Shown here in pieces: positions 9,018-17,389 of a stretch of DNA of 64,000 nucleotides; the first letter of the stretch is position 1, and each line of letters begins with the position of its first letter. The notes under the pieces were generated by a model, which did no database searches, had not been told where the DNA came from, and saw only the letters and a list, made by a program, of their open reading frames with translations. A program made the position numbers and the translations under genes. Source of the stretch: Ruania zhangjianzhongii (GTDB taxonomy: Bacteria > Actinomycetota > Actinomycetes > Actinomycetales > Beutenbergiaceae); the NCBI RefSeq assembly GCF_008000995.1, contig NZ_CP042828.1, positions 2,196,882-2,260,881 of the forward strand, in the 5' to 3' direction.

Positions 9018-9832
9018 ACGGCACCTCGGTCCCACAGCACCTTCACCTCGGACGAGATGTTTTCGTCCACCTCACGCATGATGCGCACGAAGTCAGTATC
9101 GAATTCGTCGCGGGGGTAGGGCAGGTCGACGTTGAAGATGTTCTTGATTCCGGATTCGGGTGGCGCTGTCATCACGGCTATGCGTTGCCCTAGGAGCACC
9201 GCTTCTCGGACGTCGTGGGTGATGTAGAGGACGGTCTTACGTTCTTGTTGCCACAGTCGCACGAGTTCTTGTTGGAGGAATCGGCGGCTCTGGGCGTCCA
9301 GGGCCGCGAAGGGTTCGTCCATGAGGATCATCTCGGGCTGCACTGCGAGCACGCGAGCGATCTGTACGCGCTGTTTCATGCCGCCGGAGAGTTGGTCCGG
9401 GTAGCGGTCTGCCGCATCGGCCAGGCCCACCTTGTCCAAGTACTCCAACGCCAGGGCGCGGGCTTGACGGCGTCCGCGCCCGGACATACGCAGGGCAAAC
9501 TCGACATTGCCACGCGCGGTGCGCCAGTCCATCAATGGTGAATCTACGGACTGGAAGACCACTGCGCGGTCCGGACCGGGGCCGCGCACTGCCTCGCCGC
9601 CGGCGCGTACGGTGCCTGCGGTCGGCATATGGGTACCGGCCACAAGCTTCAGCAACGTTGACTTCCCGCAACCACTGGGGCCTACTAGGACGAAGAATTC
9701 CCCTTCCTTGATCGTCAGATCGAGATCTCTGAGGACCCACGTATGGTTGTCGAAGGAGATCCCGACTTGCTCCAGATCGATCGACTGGCTTGTCGGTAGA
9801 AGTGTCTCGCTCGGCTCAGGTCTGGTGCTCAT
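9014..9832 (-). CDS. ABC transporter ATP-binding protein, SsuB/TauB-like
   Basis: 272 residues. Walker A GPSGCGKST, Q-loop FQSVDSPLMDW, signature LSGGMKQR, Walker B MILMDEPFAALD and the switch His in YITHDVREA are all intact. It energises import through the permease at 8238-9017. Both gene junctions are 4-nt ATGA overlaps (with 9829 and 9014), so the operon is tightly coupled. Confidence 0.92.
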   Translation of the reverse strand: MSTRPEPSETLLPTSQSIDLEQVGISFDNHTWVLRDLDLTIKEGEFFVLVGPSGCGKSTLLKLVAGTHMPTAGTVRAGGEAVRGPGPDRAVVFQSVDSPLMDWRTARGNVEFALRMSGRGRRQARALALEYLDKVGLADAADRYPDQLSGGMKQRVQIARVLAVQPEMILMDEPFAALDAQSRRFLQQELVRLWQQERKTVLYITHDVREAVLLGQRIAVMTAPPESGIKNIFNVDLPYPRDEFDTDFVRIMREVDENISSEVKVLWDRGAV

Positions 9833-10809
9833 TCGACCTCAGCTCCGTCGATTCCCTCGAGGATGGAGAGGTCGATGCTCCCCTCGATGTCCGTCTCGGC
9901 GGGGATCTCTCCATTGTCGATCAGGAACTCTTGAATGTTCAGCAGATTCTCGCGATGTTCTTCGGTGAAGCGCAGCCCGGGATTGCTGATCTCGAGCGAG
10001 GGCTGCAGTACCGCAGCCTCGCCACCGGTTGCGGCCGCGGTGATCTCGGCGGCACCGGCCATGTCCTCGCTGATGTAGCCGTTGGCCGCCCCCAGGGCGG
10101 TCAACATCTGCTCGACCGTGTCAGGGTTCGCCTCGACGTAGTCCCGTGTGCTGAGCAAGTACATGCCCTGAAGCGCCAGCACCTCACTGTCATCACCTAC
10201 CTGCGTGATGGTCTCGATGCCCTCCGCTTCGGGGATACCCACTCCGAAGATGAAGCCACCCTGGATCTCGCCTCCACGAAGGGCCCCCACCAACTCGTAG
10301 ACTCCCGGGAACTCCACCTGCTCGACCGAGTCCTCAACGCCATAGGCTTCCAACCATCGCTGACTGGAGTATGCCTGCGCGGTACCCGGCAGGACCCCGA
10401 TCGCTTGTCCCGCCAGATCTTCAGGACTGCTCAGGCTGCTGTCCATGTAGAACTGGTGGAACCCTGGTTCCGGGCTTGAGGTCGCGCCCAAGACCACCAA
10501 GCGCTCCGAGACTGAACTCACGGCCGCGAAGTCCATCCCAAACGCAAAGTCCGCTTGACCTGTCGTCAAGGCCTGGATGCCCTCGACGCCGGTCTGGAAG
10601 ATCGCAGGTTCGACCGCGAGACCCTGTTCCTGGAAGTAGCCTTGGTCCTCAGCCACGAACACAGGCGCGCCGATCGTGAACGAGTCCACGGCGATGGTCA
10701 CCGACGCGCCATCGCCGCCAGACGGCGACGCGTCGCCGGTGCAGGCGGACAAAGCGAGGATGCTGGCGCAGGCAGCAGCGGCCAGAGCGCTCGCGCGAAC
10801 TAGTCTCAT
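9829..10809 (-). CDS. ABC transporter substrate-binding lipoprotein, SsuA/NMT1-like
   Basis: 326 residues. A lipoprotein signal peptide ends in the lipobox LSAC (ILALSACTGDA, Cys at about residue 23). The mature part has the two-lobed SsuA/TauA pattern: APVFVAEDQGYFQEQGL, then ALTTGQADFAFG, then EDLAGQAIGVLPGT. It would bind the substrate at the outer face and hand it to the permease. A GGAG Shine-Dalgarno lies 7 nt before the ATG at 10809. First structural gene of the importer operon, just downstream of the GntR gene. Confidence 0.92.
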   Translation of the reverse strand: MRLVRASALAAAACASILALSACTGDASPSGGDGASVTIAVDSFTIGAPVFVAEDQGYFQEQGLAVEPAIFQTGVEGIQALTTGQADFAFGMDFAAVSSVSERLVVLGATSSPEPGFHQFYMDSSLSSPEDLAGQAIGVLPGTAQAYSSQRWLEAYGVEDSVEQVEFPGVYELVGALRGGEIQGGFIFGVGIPEAEGIETITQVGDDSEVLALQGMYLLSTRDYVEANPDTVEQMLTALGAANGYISEDMAGAAEITAAATGGEAAVLQPSLEISNPGLRFTEEHRENLLNIQEFLIDNGEIPAETDIEGSIDLSILEGIDGAEVE

Positions 10810-10857
10810 AGGTCACTCCAAGAGGTCAGGGTGGGGTTTGTGGAAGTGGGGGAGTGG

Positions 10858-11592
10858 TCAAAAACGCGGCGTGCGGACGATGTGCAGCGCCATGCCGTCG
10901 GTTCGGTAGTACAACTCGCTGTAGATCACTACATCGCCGGCATCGGTCAGGCTCACCTGCTTGGTGAGCAAGGTATGTGCTCCCGGGGCGAGGTTCAGAT
11001 GATGAGCAACCGCAACTGGCGCACCCACAGCGGTGAGCTCGGCTTCCATCCGGACGACTCGCGTGCGTGCGTTTTGGTGCAGGAGAGTGAGCATGTGTTC
11101 GTCGATGTCTCGCAGCGGAGTGGGGTCGAACGCGTGACCGTTGATCACCGGAGGCAGCCATTCGATGAACGTGACCAAGGGCTCGCCGTCGGCGGTGAAG
11201 GTGCGCTCCACCCGCCAGACCTCATCCTCCGGTTGAAGTTCCAGCGGGGTAGCCACGTGAGCAGGGCACGGCACGACCTCGATCGAGACCGCAGCGAGCC
11301 CGGCGGTCTTGCCAGCGGTTTCGATGGCTTCGCGCATGGGCGCGAAGTCAGTGAGGTTCTGCGCCAACGGGGTCGTTCGCTCTCGCACGAACGTGCCTAC
11401 TCCCCATCGGCGGACGAGCAACCCCTCGTTCCACAGTTGCAGTAGCGCCTCGCGCAGGGTGTTTCGGCTGACGTCGAGGCTCGCCGCGAGATCCTTCTCC
11501 CCGGGCAAGCGCGCACCCGGGAGCAAGTCCTGGGTGATCATCTGCCGCAACTCTGCCGCTACGTCGTGCGGTAGGCGCCGTCGTGGTCGCAT
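10858..11592 (-). CDS. GntR-family (HutC/UTRA) transcriptional regulator
   Basis: 244 residues. N-terminal winged helix with the GntR pattern (GARLPGEKDLAASLDVSRNTLREALLQL, in pieces) at about 25-65; C-terminal UTRA ligand-binding domain (RVERTFTADGEPLV; AHHLNLAPGAHTLLTKQV) from about 90. It precedes the importer genes on the same strand and is divergent from the sulfatase gene. It therefore probably controls both through the palindrome at 11617-11631. The ligand is unknown, perhaps the imported compound. Confidence 0.9.
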   Translation of the reverse strand: MRPRRRLPHDVAAELRQMITQDLLPGARLPGEKDLAASLDVSRNTLREALLQLWNEGLLVRRWGVGTFVRERTTPLAQNLTDFAPMREAIETAGKTAGLAAVSIEVVPCPAHVATPLELQPEDEVWRVERTFTADGEPLVTFIEWLPPVINGHAFDPTPLRDIDEHMLTLLHQNARTRVVRMEAELTAVGAPVAVAHHLNLAPGAHTLLTKQVSLTDAGDVVIYSELYYRTDGMALHIVRTPRF

Positions 11593-11616
11593 ACAACGGT
11601 CTCCTCATTGAAGTCC

Positions 11617-11631
11617 AGAGGTCCAACCTCT
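11617..11631. promoter_or_regulatory. Candidate GntR operator
   Basis: A perfect inverted repeat, AGAGGT-cca-ACCTCT, in the 125-nt gap between the divergent GntR and sulfatase genes. It lies 25 nt upstream of the GntR start. Confidence 0.5.
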
Positions 11632-11717
11632 ATGCTTGTAATGTACTCGCAGACCGCCGGATCGTGTCAAGCACCGGCCTGTCGCCCCTGCCAACTCCCA
11701 GCACACGGAGGTGCTCC

Positions 11718-13130
11718 TTGCCCACCAACTTCGTCGTCATCTTCCTCGACGATCACGCCCAATGGGCGCTGAGCACCTACGGCAACAGCGAAGTTCGGAC
11801 ACCGAACCTGGACTATCTCGCCAACACCGGTACCCGAATGGACAACGCGTTCACGCCGACACCGGTGTGCTCGCCCAGCCGCGCCTGCTTCCTCAGTGGC
11901 AAGACAGCGTCACAGCACGGTGTGCATGACTATCTGGATGTCTGGGCGACCGGTGCGAATGAGCGCAACTGGATGGAGCGAGAGCGCACGCTGCCTGAGA
12001 TCCTGCATGAGGCCGGCTACACGACCGGCTTGTCCGGCAAGTGGCACCTCGGTCGCAACTTCGAACCAGCAGCCGGCTTCGACTACTGGCACGAGCTCGG
12101 CGACGTGAACTCCGATCCCACACTGATCAGCCCCTGGCCGACTGCTGCTGCCGCGCCGCAAGCGCAGAATCCGCACAACGTGACCGACCGGGCAGTGGAG
12201 TTCCTCCGGGCTCGTGACTCCGCATCACCATTCTTCCTTTTCGTTGGCTACTACGGCACCCACTCGCCTTGGAGAGGACGCCCCGAACGGCTGGTCTCCG
12301 GCTACCGCCAGTGCTCCTTCGCCGACGTGCCCGTCGAACCAACCCACCCCTTCGGCCGACTCTCCTCCGAGTCGCTCATGCCAGAGACTCGCGACCGGCG
12401 CGAAGCACTCTCGCAGTACTACGCCTCAGTGACTGCGACGGACGAGCAGGTAGGACGTCTGGTGGACGAACTGGACGCCCAGGGCGTGCGCGAGGACACC
12501 ATGATCATCTACACCTCGGATCACGGACTCAACCTGGGCCACCACGGAATCTGGGGCAAAGGCAACGGCACGAAGCCGTACAACATGGTGGATGAGTCAA
12601 TACGCATCCCGCTCATCATCAACCAGCCAGGAACCGTACTGCCCAGCCAGGTTCGCGGCGAGTACGTCACCCACTGTGACCTGTTCTCCACAGTGCTCGA
12701 GCACGCCGAAGTCGAAGCACCCGAGGAGCAGGAACGCAGTCCCCGCCCAAGCCGCAGCTACCTGCCTCTCCTACGCGGCGGAAAAGCGCCGGACATGGAA
12801 CAGATCGTGTTCGGCGAATACGGCGACCTGCGAATGGCACGCACCCCGGACCGCAAACTGCTCCTACGTCCAGACACCGGACGACACGAACTATTCGACC
12901 TGGACCGCGACCCACGCGAGACCCGAAACTTCTACAACACGCCAGGCTACGAGCAAGATGTTCAACAACTCACCACCCGGATCGAAGAGCACTTTGCCCG
13001 GCACAGCGACCCAGACACCGACGGCCTCACGGTGCGCCAACAGCCCTCCTTCAACCCCGAGGAGTACTGGAACCACCCCGACTACGACAACCTATGGTGG
13101 GAACGCAACGCCCAGCCGGCACGAGCCTGA
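11718..13130 (+). CDS. Cytoplasmic Cys-type sulfatase
   Basis: Arylsulfatase/choline-sulfatase superfamily, 470 residues. The sulfatase motif CSPSR begins at Cys51, the residue converted to formylglycine by FGE-type maturation; no maturase gene is in the window. Metal ligands are visible as FLDDH near the N-terminus and TSDHG with GHHGIWGKGN further on. There is no signal peptide, so the substrate must enter the cell, which fits the divergent ABC importer. The start is TTG 11718, with GGAGG at 11707-11711 at good spacing; an upstream open frame has no start signals. The substrate cannot be named from sequence. Confidence 0.9.
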   Translation: MPTNFVVIFLDDHAQWALSTYGNSEVRTPNLDYLANTGTRMDNAFTPTPVCSPSRACFLSGKTASQHGVHDYLDVWATGANERNWMERERTLPEILHEAGYTTGLSGKWHLGRNFEPAAGFDYWHELGDVNSDPTLISPWPTAAAAPQAQNPHNVTDRAVEFLRARDSASPFFLFVGYYGTHSPWRGRPERLVSGYRQCSFADVPVEPTHPFGRLSSESLMPETRDRREALSQYYASVTATDEQVGRLVDELDAQGVREDTMIIYTSDHGLNLGHHGIWGKGNGTKPYNMVDESIRIPLIINQPGTVLPSQVRGEYVTHCDLFSTVLEHAEVEAPEEQERSPRPSRSYLPLLRGGKAPDMEQIVFGEYGDLRMARTPDRKLLLRPDTGRHELFDLDRDPRETRNFYNTPGYEQDVQQLTTRIEEHFARHSDPDTDGLTVRQQPSFNPEEYWNHPDYDNLWWERNAQPARA

Positions 13131-13470
13131 CCACCAGCACGGTCCGAGACCTAGCCGAAGATCGGTGTCCACGGTCGGCTCCCGCAGGATCTCTGCGGCT
13201 GTGATTTGTCGATGGGGTTCGGGCGGATACGCACGTGGGTACCAATCGCGGACTCGTTGCCGCTGTATGCCGAGAGTGGCATGCCCGAGGACGCCTTCTC
13301 TGACTAGGCTCGTTTACCTGAGCGGAAACCGTCCCGTTCACTGGTTGACGCGTCTGCCCGACAATGCTGCGGGGAACTTCGCCGGCTACCGTGCCGACTG
13401 CGGTCTGTTAAATCGCGCGATTCCTCGTAGGCACATTCGACCAGTGTCGCGGCGTCTGGCAGGCACGACT
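13131..13470. other. Non-coding stretch between sulfatase and integrase remnant
   Basis: No convincing gene on either strand. The short open frames here look like shadows, with neither start signals nor family motifs. Probably decayed mobile-element DNA. Confidence 0.5.
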
Positions 13471-13474
13471 CTGG

Positions 13475-13741
13475 CTTTCACATCCTGAGGCCGAGGTCGC
13501 GACCCGCCACGAGGTCGCGACGATGACGGCCGCGATTCCAGAGACTCTGCGGATCGCGGTGCCGTTGGCTGCCTGGTGTGCGATGTAGCCCGGTGAAGCG
13601 GTCGGGCTGGAGGGCCGCGACATGGAGTATCTGGTTGATCCGACACGGGCGACATTGCGCGTGCGCCGCCAATGGAACACCAAGCCGCATGCGATTACCA
13701 ACGGCCATTCGGGAGGCGAGCGTGCTTGGGCGACCAGCTAG
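13475..13741 (+). pseudogene. Remnant of a second tyrosine recombinase
   Basis: The frame reads HPEAEVATRHEVATMTAAIP, ETLRIAVPLAAWCAM, stop, PGEAVGLEGRDMEYLVDP, then TRATLRVRRQWNTKP. This matches actinobacterial phage-type integrases around catalytic box I, where the usual text is AAWC-(A/G)-LR-x-GE. The TAG at 13586-13588 falls at or next to the catalytic Arg position. A second TAG at 13739 ends the frame, and the C-terminal His/Tyr boxes are not convincingly present, so the gene is dead. Different in sequence from the integrase at 7.3-8.0 kb. Confidence 0.6.
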
Positions 13742-14061
13742 GCAAGCGAGCCCAAGATGATGTGGACCGCCCGCCGGCCGGACTTGTGCAACCTTCGCCA
13801 CCACCGCCACACCGCAGCCAGCACTTCGATGAGCCCTTGGAACGACGCGAATCTCAGGTCGGCGAGGTAACGCAGGACCGCTCGTCTTCAGTCGACGGGC
13901 GATGGCTGCCCTCAGCGACTGACTGTGTACGACTCGACATCACGCGACGTTGTGGCCTCGTCCACTCCCTGAGGCACGCGTAGGCGCCAGGGCGCGTTTC
14001 GATGTACGCGACACCGTCGATGCGGCCCATATTTGGAACAGCGTTCAGTAGAGTGGTGCGC
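13742..14061. other. Non-coding stretch upstream of the IclR gene
   Basis: No supported gene. A phrase LVHSLRHA near 13955-13980 faintly recalls an integrase His-x-x-Arg box, but it is not in frame with the remnant and is too short to call. TAGAGT at 14049-14054 may be the -10 of the IclR gene. Confidence 0.4.
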
Positions 14062-14865
14062 GTGGCTCATCAGCATCAGGAAAACAGCCTTGCGCCTGCC
14101 GTAGCTCGCGCCGTCCAGATCTTGACGATTCTCGCCGAGGCCCAGGGTTCGCCACAGAGCCTTGCTGAGCTCGCTCGTGCACTCGGAGCAGCGAAGTCCT
14201 CGGTGTCGAATGTGTGCACCGAGCTAGAGGAGGCGCGTCTGGTGCACCGTACGGAGCGTGGGTACAGCCTGGGGCGCCGCACGGTCGAGCTCGGGGGCTC
14301 TTACCTAGCCACGTTTGATCAAGTTCGTGAGTTCTACAGGGTTGTGGCTGACTCAGAGGTTCTGCGCAACGAACTTGTCCAGATCGCGGTGCTCGACGGT
14401 GTGGAGGCCCTGTACCTCGCGCGTCATGAGGGGCGCGCCCCGCTACGACTAACGGCGAGTATCGGAGAGAAGCTTCCCGCATCGCTGTCGGCGGTGGGCG
14501 TGGCACTGCTTGCGCAGATGGATCTACGAGAGGTGGACGCCCTCTATGAGGGGGTGGAGATGCCCCGGTTGACCGAGCGCTCGGCAAGTTCTCTAGACGC
14601 TCTGCACCGCAAGCTCGAGATTACTCGAGAGCGAGGCTACTCCCTCGACAGGGGCGAGGTGTTCCCGAATGCGATCGGCGTCGCCGTCGCGGGCCCGACC
14701 CTCTGCCTTGGCGACGTGCCGTTCGCTCTCTGCGTTTCCACGTTCGACCGGTCCGGAGCGCCTGATCTCTCACCTGAGGCGCTGGAGCGGATCGTGGCAG
14801 CGCTCCACGAAACGGCGCGGCTGCTGTCCAATCCGATGACGGGGCGGGCATTGGCGGCCAGGTGA
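14062..14865 (+). CDS. IclR-family transcriptional regulator
   Basis: 267 residues. N-terminal winged helix (VARAVQILTILAEA; SLAELARALGAAKSSVSNVCTEL, in pieces) followed by the IclR effector domain (GEKLPASLSAVGVALLAQM; ERGYSLDRGE; VAGPTLCLG). GTG 14062 is chosen because homologues begin near ENSLAPAVARAVQIL and because TAGAGT ends 7 nt upstream, consistent with a leaderless transcript. An ATG 60 nt upstream (14002) is the alternative. It is followed on the same strand by an HD-domain gene and a TRAP transporter, which it probably regulates. IclR proteins commonly control catabolism of small organic acids or aromatics. Confidence 0.88.
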   Translation: MAHQHQENSLAPAVARAVQILTILAEAQGSPQSLAELARALGAAKSSVSNVCTELEEARLVHRTERGYSLGRRTVELGGSYLATFDQVREFYRVVADSEVLRNELVQIAVLDGVEALYLARHEGRAPLRLTASIGEKLPASLSAVGVALLAQMDLREVDALYEGVEMPRLTERSASSLDALHRKLEITRERGYSLDRGEVFPNAIGVAVAGPTLCLGDVPFALCVSTFDRSGAPDLSPEALERIVAALHETARLLSNPMTGRALAAR

Positions 14866-15062
14866 CTCGCCGGCGCTCCTGATCGACCTTCTTTGAGCGA
14901 GATTCCAGCTCCCGTCAGACCTCTTGCGTCAGCATACTGAATGGCGTACAGTCCCTGGAACGGTCGAAGTTGCAGGGATGCGACTGGACCAGTACCGCGG
15001 TCGTTATGTGGCGACGCATGCGGACGAAGCGACTGATCGGCGTAGAGAGTGGGTATTCGAAC

Positions 15063-15680
15063 GTGTCGGAGTTCGTGAAACATGACCTGGACCTCCCGGA
15101 CGATGTCCGAAGGGGAGTGGTGGTATCGCTGCCGCTGATTGCAGAGATCGAAGACGCAGCGCTACGCAACAAGGTGATCGACGCCTGGGCACTCGCGCTT
15201 TGCGAGAATGGCTACGGCGCGGTAGAGGAATTGCCAGGCTCGGGGATGCCTGGGGCGCCAGAGGTGGGTGACCAGACCCACCACCTTCTTGGGGTTACCC
15301 GTATCGCTCTGGGAATCAAGGACTCGCTCGAGAAGACCTTGGACGAGCCGCTCGGCGTATCCCGAGATGTGGTCCTTGCGGCCGCGCTGTGTCACGACCT
15401 CGGCAAGCCGTTCGAGTATGCGCCCGAGAACCGCCGGAGGTGGGATACGAATCCTGGAGCGTACGGTAGGCCATCGCTTCGGCACCCCACCTACGGCGCA
15501 CACATTGCGATGGTGGTGGACATGCCCGAGGAGGTCGTCAACACCTGCGGTTACCACTCGCCAGAAGGGCGCTTTATCGACCGAAGCCTAGCGGCAACGA
15601 TCGTCCACTATGCGGACGATGCGTACTGGTTCACTCTCGAGGTTGCCAAGAACTGGGAAACAAAGGTCCCGCGTCTCTGA
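15063..15680 (+). CDS. HD-domain metalloprotein (possibly dinuclear), substrate unknown
   Basis: About 205 residues. It carries more metal ligands than a simple HD phosphohydrolase: His in GDQTHHLLG, HD in ALCHDLGKPFEY, His in YGAHIAMVV, His in GYHSPEG and Asp in HYADDAYW. This H...HD...H...H...D series is the dinuclear arrangement of HD-GYP phosphodiesterases and of the di-iron oxygenases PhnZ and MIOX. It could therefore be a hydrolase or an oxygenase. It is not c-di-GMP-type, as it lacks the GYP motif. GTG 15063 follows GAGAGTGGG at 15045-15053; in-frame ATG 15018, ATG 15006 and TTG 14970 are alternatives. It sits between the IclR gene and TRAP genes, suggesting it acts on the imported compound. 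Confidence 0.78.
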   Translation: MSEFVKHDLDLPDDVRRGVVVSLPLIAEIEDAALRNKVIDAWALALCENGYGAVEELPGSGMPGAPEVGDQTHHLLGVTRIALGIKDSLEKTLDEPLGVSRDVVLAAALCHDLGKPFEYAPENRRRWDTNPGAYGRPSLRHPTYGAHIAMVVDMPEEVVNTCGYHSPEGRFIDRSLAATIVHYADDAYWFTLEVAKNWETKVPRL

Positions 15681-15734
15681 AGGAGCCTTCAGAGACTCAT
15701 TCGTACGGTGCTGTACAGAAGGGAATTGCTGAAA

Positions 15735-16763
15735 ATGGTTCAAAGAAGTTCCGTCATGCCAAGGATGGCAGCTGCACTGATGGTCGGCAGTGTGGTCGCG
15801 GTGTTGAGCGCCTGCGGTGGTGACTCGTCCGGTAACGGCGAGGTCGAGTTGGTGATCGCTGGCACGCTGCCCGCTAATACGGCAATGATCCAGGGCGCTG
15901 ACCGCGTCGCCGAGCAAGTAGCGCAAGACTCCGACGGTTCCCTGACAGTCGAGGTCTACCCAGACGGTCAGCTAGGCGGCGAACCGGAGATGCTTGAAGC
16001 ACTGAGCACCGGCACTGTCGATGTCGCCATGGTCGGCGCTCCGCTGATCGCAACGCACTGCCCGAGTCTGGGCATGACCTCGCTCCCATACGTGGTCCAG
16101 GGCGACACACCGGAGGAGCAATACGCAAACCTGCAGCGCATCGTTGAAACGGAGCAGCACGCCGACGCCATCGAGGAGTGTGCCGCGGCCGCGGGGTTTC
16201 GAGTGATCGACGACAGCTGGTGGTACGGGAACCGAGAGCTTACATCGAACATCGCTATTCGCACTCCCGAGGACCTGGCTGGACTTCGGGTCCGCACTCC
16301 TGAAGGCGCCCTGCACTCCGAACCGTTTGCCGCGCTCGGCGCAGAGCCGGTCCCGATGGCCCAGTCGGAGGTGTACACCGCGCTGGAAACCGGCGTGATC
16401 GATGCCCAAGAGAATCCGTTTGCGACGACGTTCAAGCACGCGTTCTACGAGGTGCAGAGCTACCTCAGCCTCACGGGGCTCATGACTCACAATCAGGTGA
16501 TCGTCATGTCCGAGGAGCGGTTCTCATCGCTGTCCGCGGAACAGCAGGAGGCCCTGTCCACCGCAGTCAGCGATGCGGGAGCTTGGCAGTCGGAGCAGCA
16601 GATGGCAGAGAACGCTGAACTGCGCGACACACTCGAGTCTGAGGGCATGGAGGTAATCGAGCCCGATCTTGATGCCTTCCGTGCGGCGACTGAGGAGTTC
16701 GTGCAGGCCTACTTTGATGAGCACGGTCTGGACCTAGACGCGCTCCGATCGGTGCAACAGTGA
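15735..16763 (+). CDS. dctP: TRAP transporter substrate-binding lipoprotein (DctP)
   Basis: About 342 residues. Signal peptide with lipobox LSAC (VVAVLSACGGD). The DctP fold is shown by AGTLPANTAMIQGADRVAEQV, GQLGGEPEMLEALSTGTVDV and the conserved block AGLRVRTPEG, where the Arg normally binds a substrate carboxylate. Then MAQSEVYTALETGVIDAQENP. So the substrate is probably an organic acid. ATG 15735 has AAGGGA upstream; GTG 15708 and ATG 15756 are alternatives. First gene of dctPQM. Confidence 0.92.
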   Translation: MVQRSSVMPRMAAALMVGSVVAVLSACGGDSSGNGEVELVIAGTLPANTAMIQGADRVAEQVAQDSDGSLTVEVYPDGQLGGEPEMLEALSTGTVDVAMVGAPLIATHCPSLGMTSLPYVVQGDTPEEQYANLQRIVETEQHADAIEECAAAAGFRVIDDSWWYGNRELTSNIAIRTPEDLAGLRVRTPEGALHSEPFAALGAEPVPMAQSEVYTALETGVIDAQENPFATTFKHAFYEVQSYLSLTGLMTHNQVIVMSEERFSSLSAEQQEALSTAVSDAGAWQSEQQMAENAELRDTLESEGMEVIEPDLDAFRAATEEFVQAYFDEHGLDLDALRSVQQ

Positions 16764-16827
16764 CCTGGCCGGCCCGGCATCCCGTCCCGATCCGAAATGA
16801 GGATCGGACACCGACGAGGGAGCCGGT

Positions 16828-17349
16828 GTGAGCGCTGCGTTGGAAGCGGGTGACAAGATCCTCAACTCGGCGCTTCGCGTTGCTGCGGTGGTCTTGGTGC
16901 TGGGGATGCTCACCGTGGTCTGTGGCTCGGTCGCTTTGCGAGCCTTGGGCACCGTGGTATTCGGAGCAGACGAACTCACCCGACTCCTGCTGACGTGGAC
17001 GGTGGCAGTCGGCGTGGTGCTCGGCGCCCGGGAGGGAGGTCACCTAGCCATCGAGGCTGTGACCGATCGGCTAACCGGGTGGACTAGGCGTTCAGTTCTT
17101 GGACTGGGAGCGATCGTTTCGATCGGCTTCCTCCTCATCCTCACCTGGACAGGCTTGCAGTACGCGATCGCTGGATTCACCCGGGGCGCCCCGACTCCGT
17201 CTCTGGGCATCTCGACCGGCTGGGCCGCATTGTCTTGGCCAGTCTGCGGCTTCTTGACAATGCTGTACGTGCTACGCGACCTGGTCGCCGGCGTCACCGT
17301 TGGCCCGCCGGACCCACCGGACGATGCAGAGGTATCCGGACTGGTATGA
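16828..17349 (+). CDS. dctQ: TRAP transporter small membrane subunit (DctQ)
   Basis: 173 residues with four membrane helices. It has the DctQ pattern: RALGTVVFGADELTRLLLTW followed by GAREGGHLAIEAV in the second helix pair. It pairs with the DctM protein to drive secondary, Na+-coupled uptake. The GTG start at 16828 is preceded by GAGGGAG. Confidence 0.9.
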   Translation: MSAALEAGDKILNSALRVAAVVLVLGMLTVVCGSVALRALGTVVFGADELTRLLLTWTVAVGVVLGAREGGHLAIEAVTDRLTGWTRRSVLGLGAIVSIGFLLILTWTGLQYAIAGFTRGAPTPSLGISTGWAALSWPVCGFLTMLYVLRDLVAGVTVGPPDPPDDAEVSGLV

Positions 17350-17389
17350 GAAACGAAAACTTCTGGATGGTTGTCGTCGGGTGGTCCCG

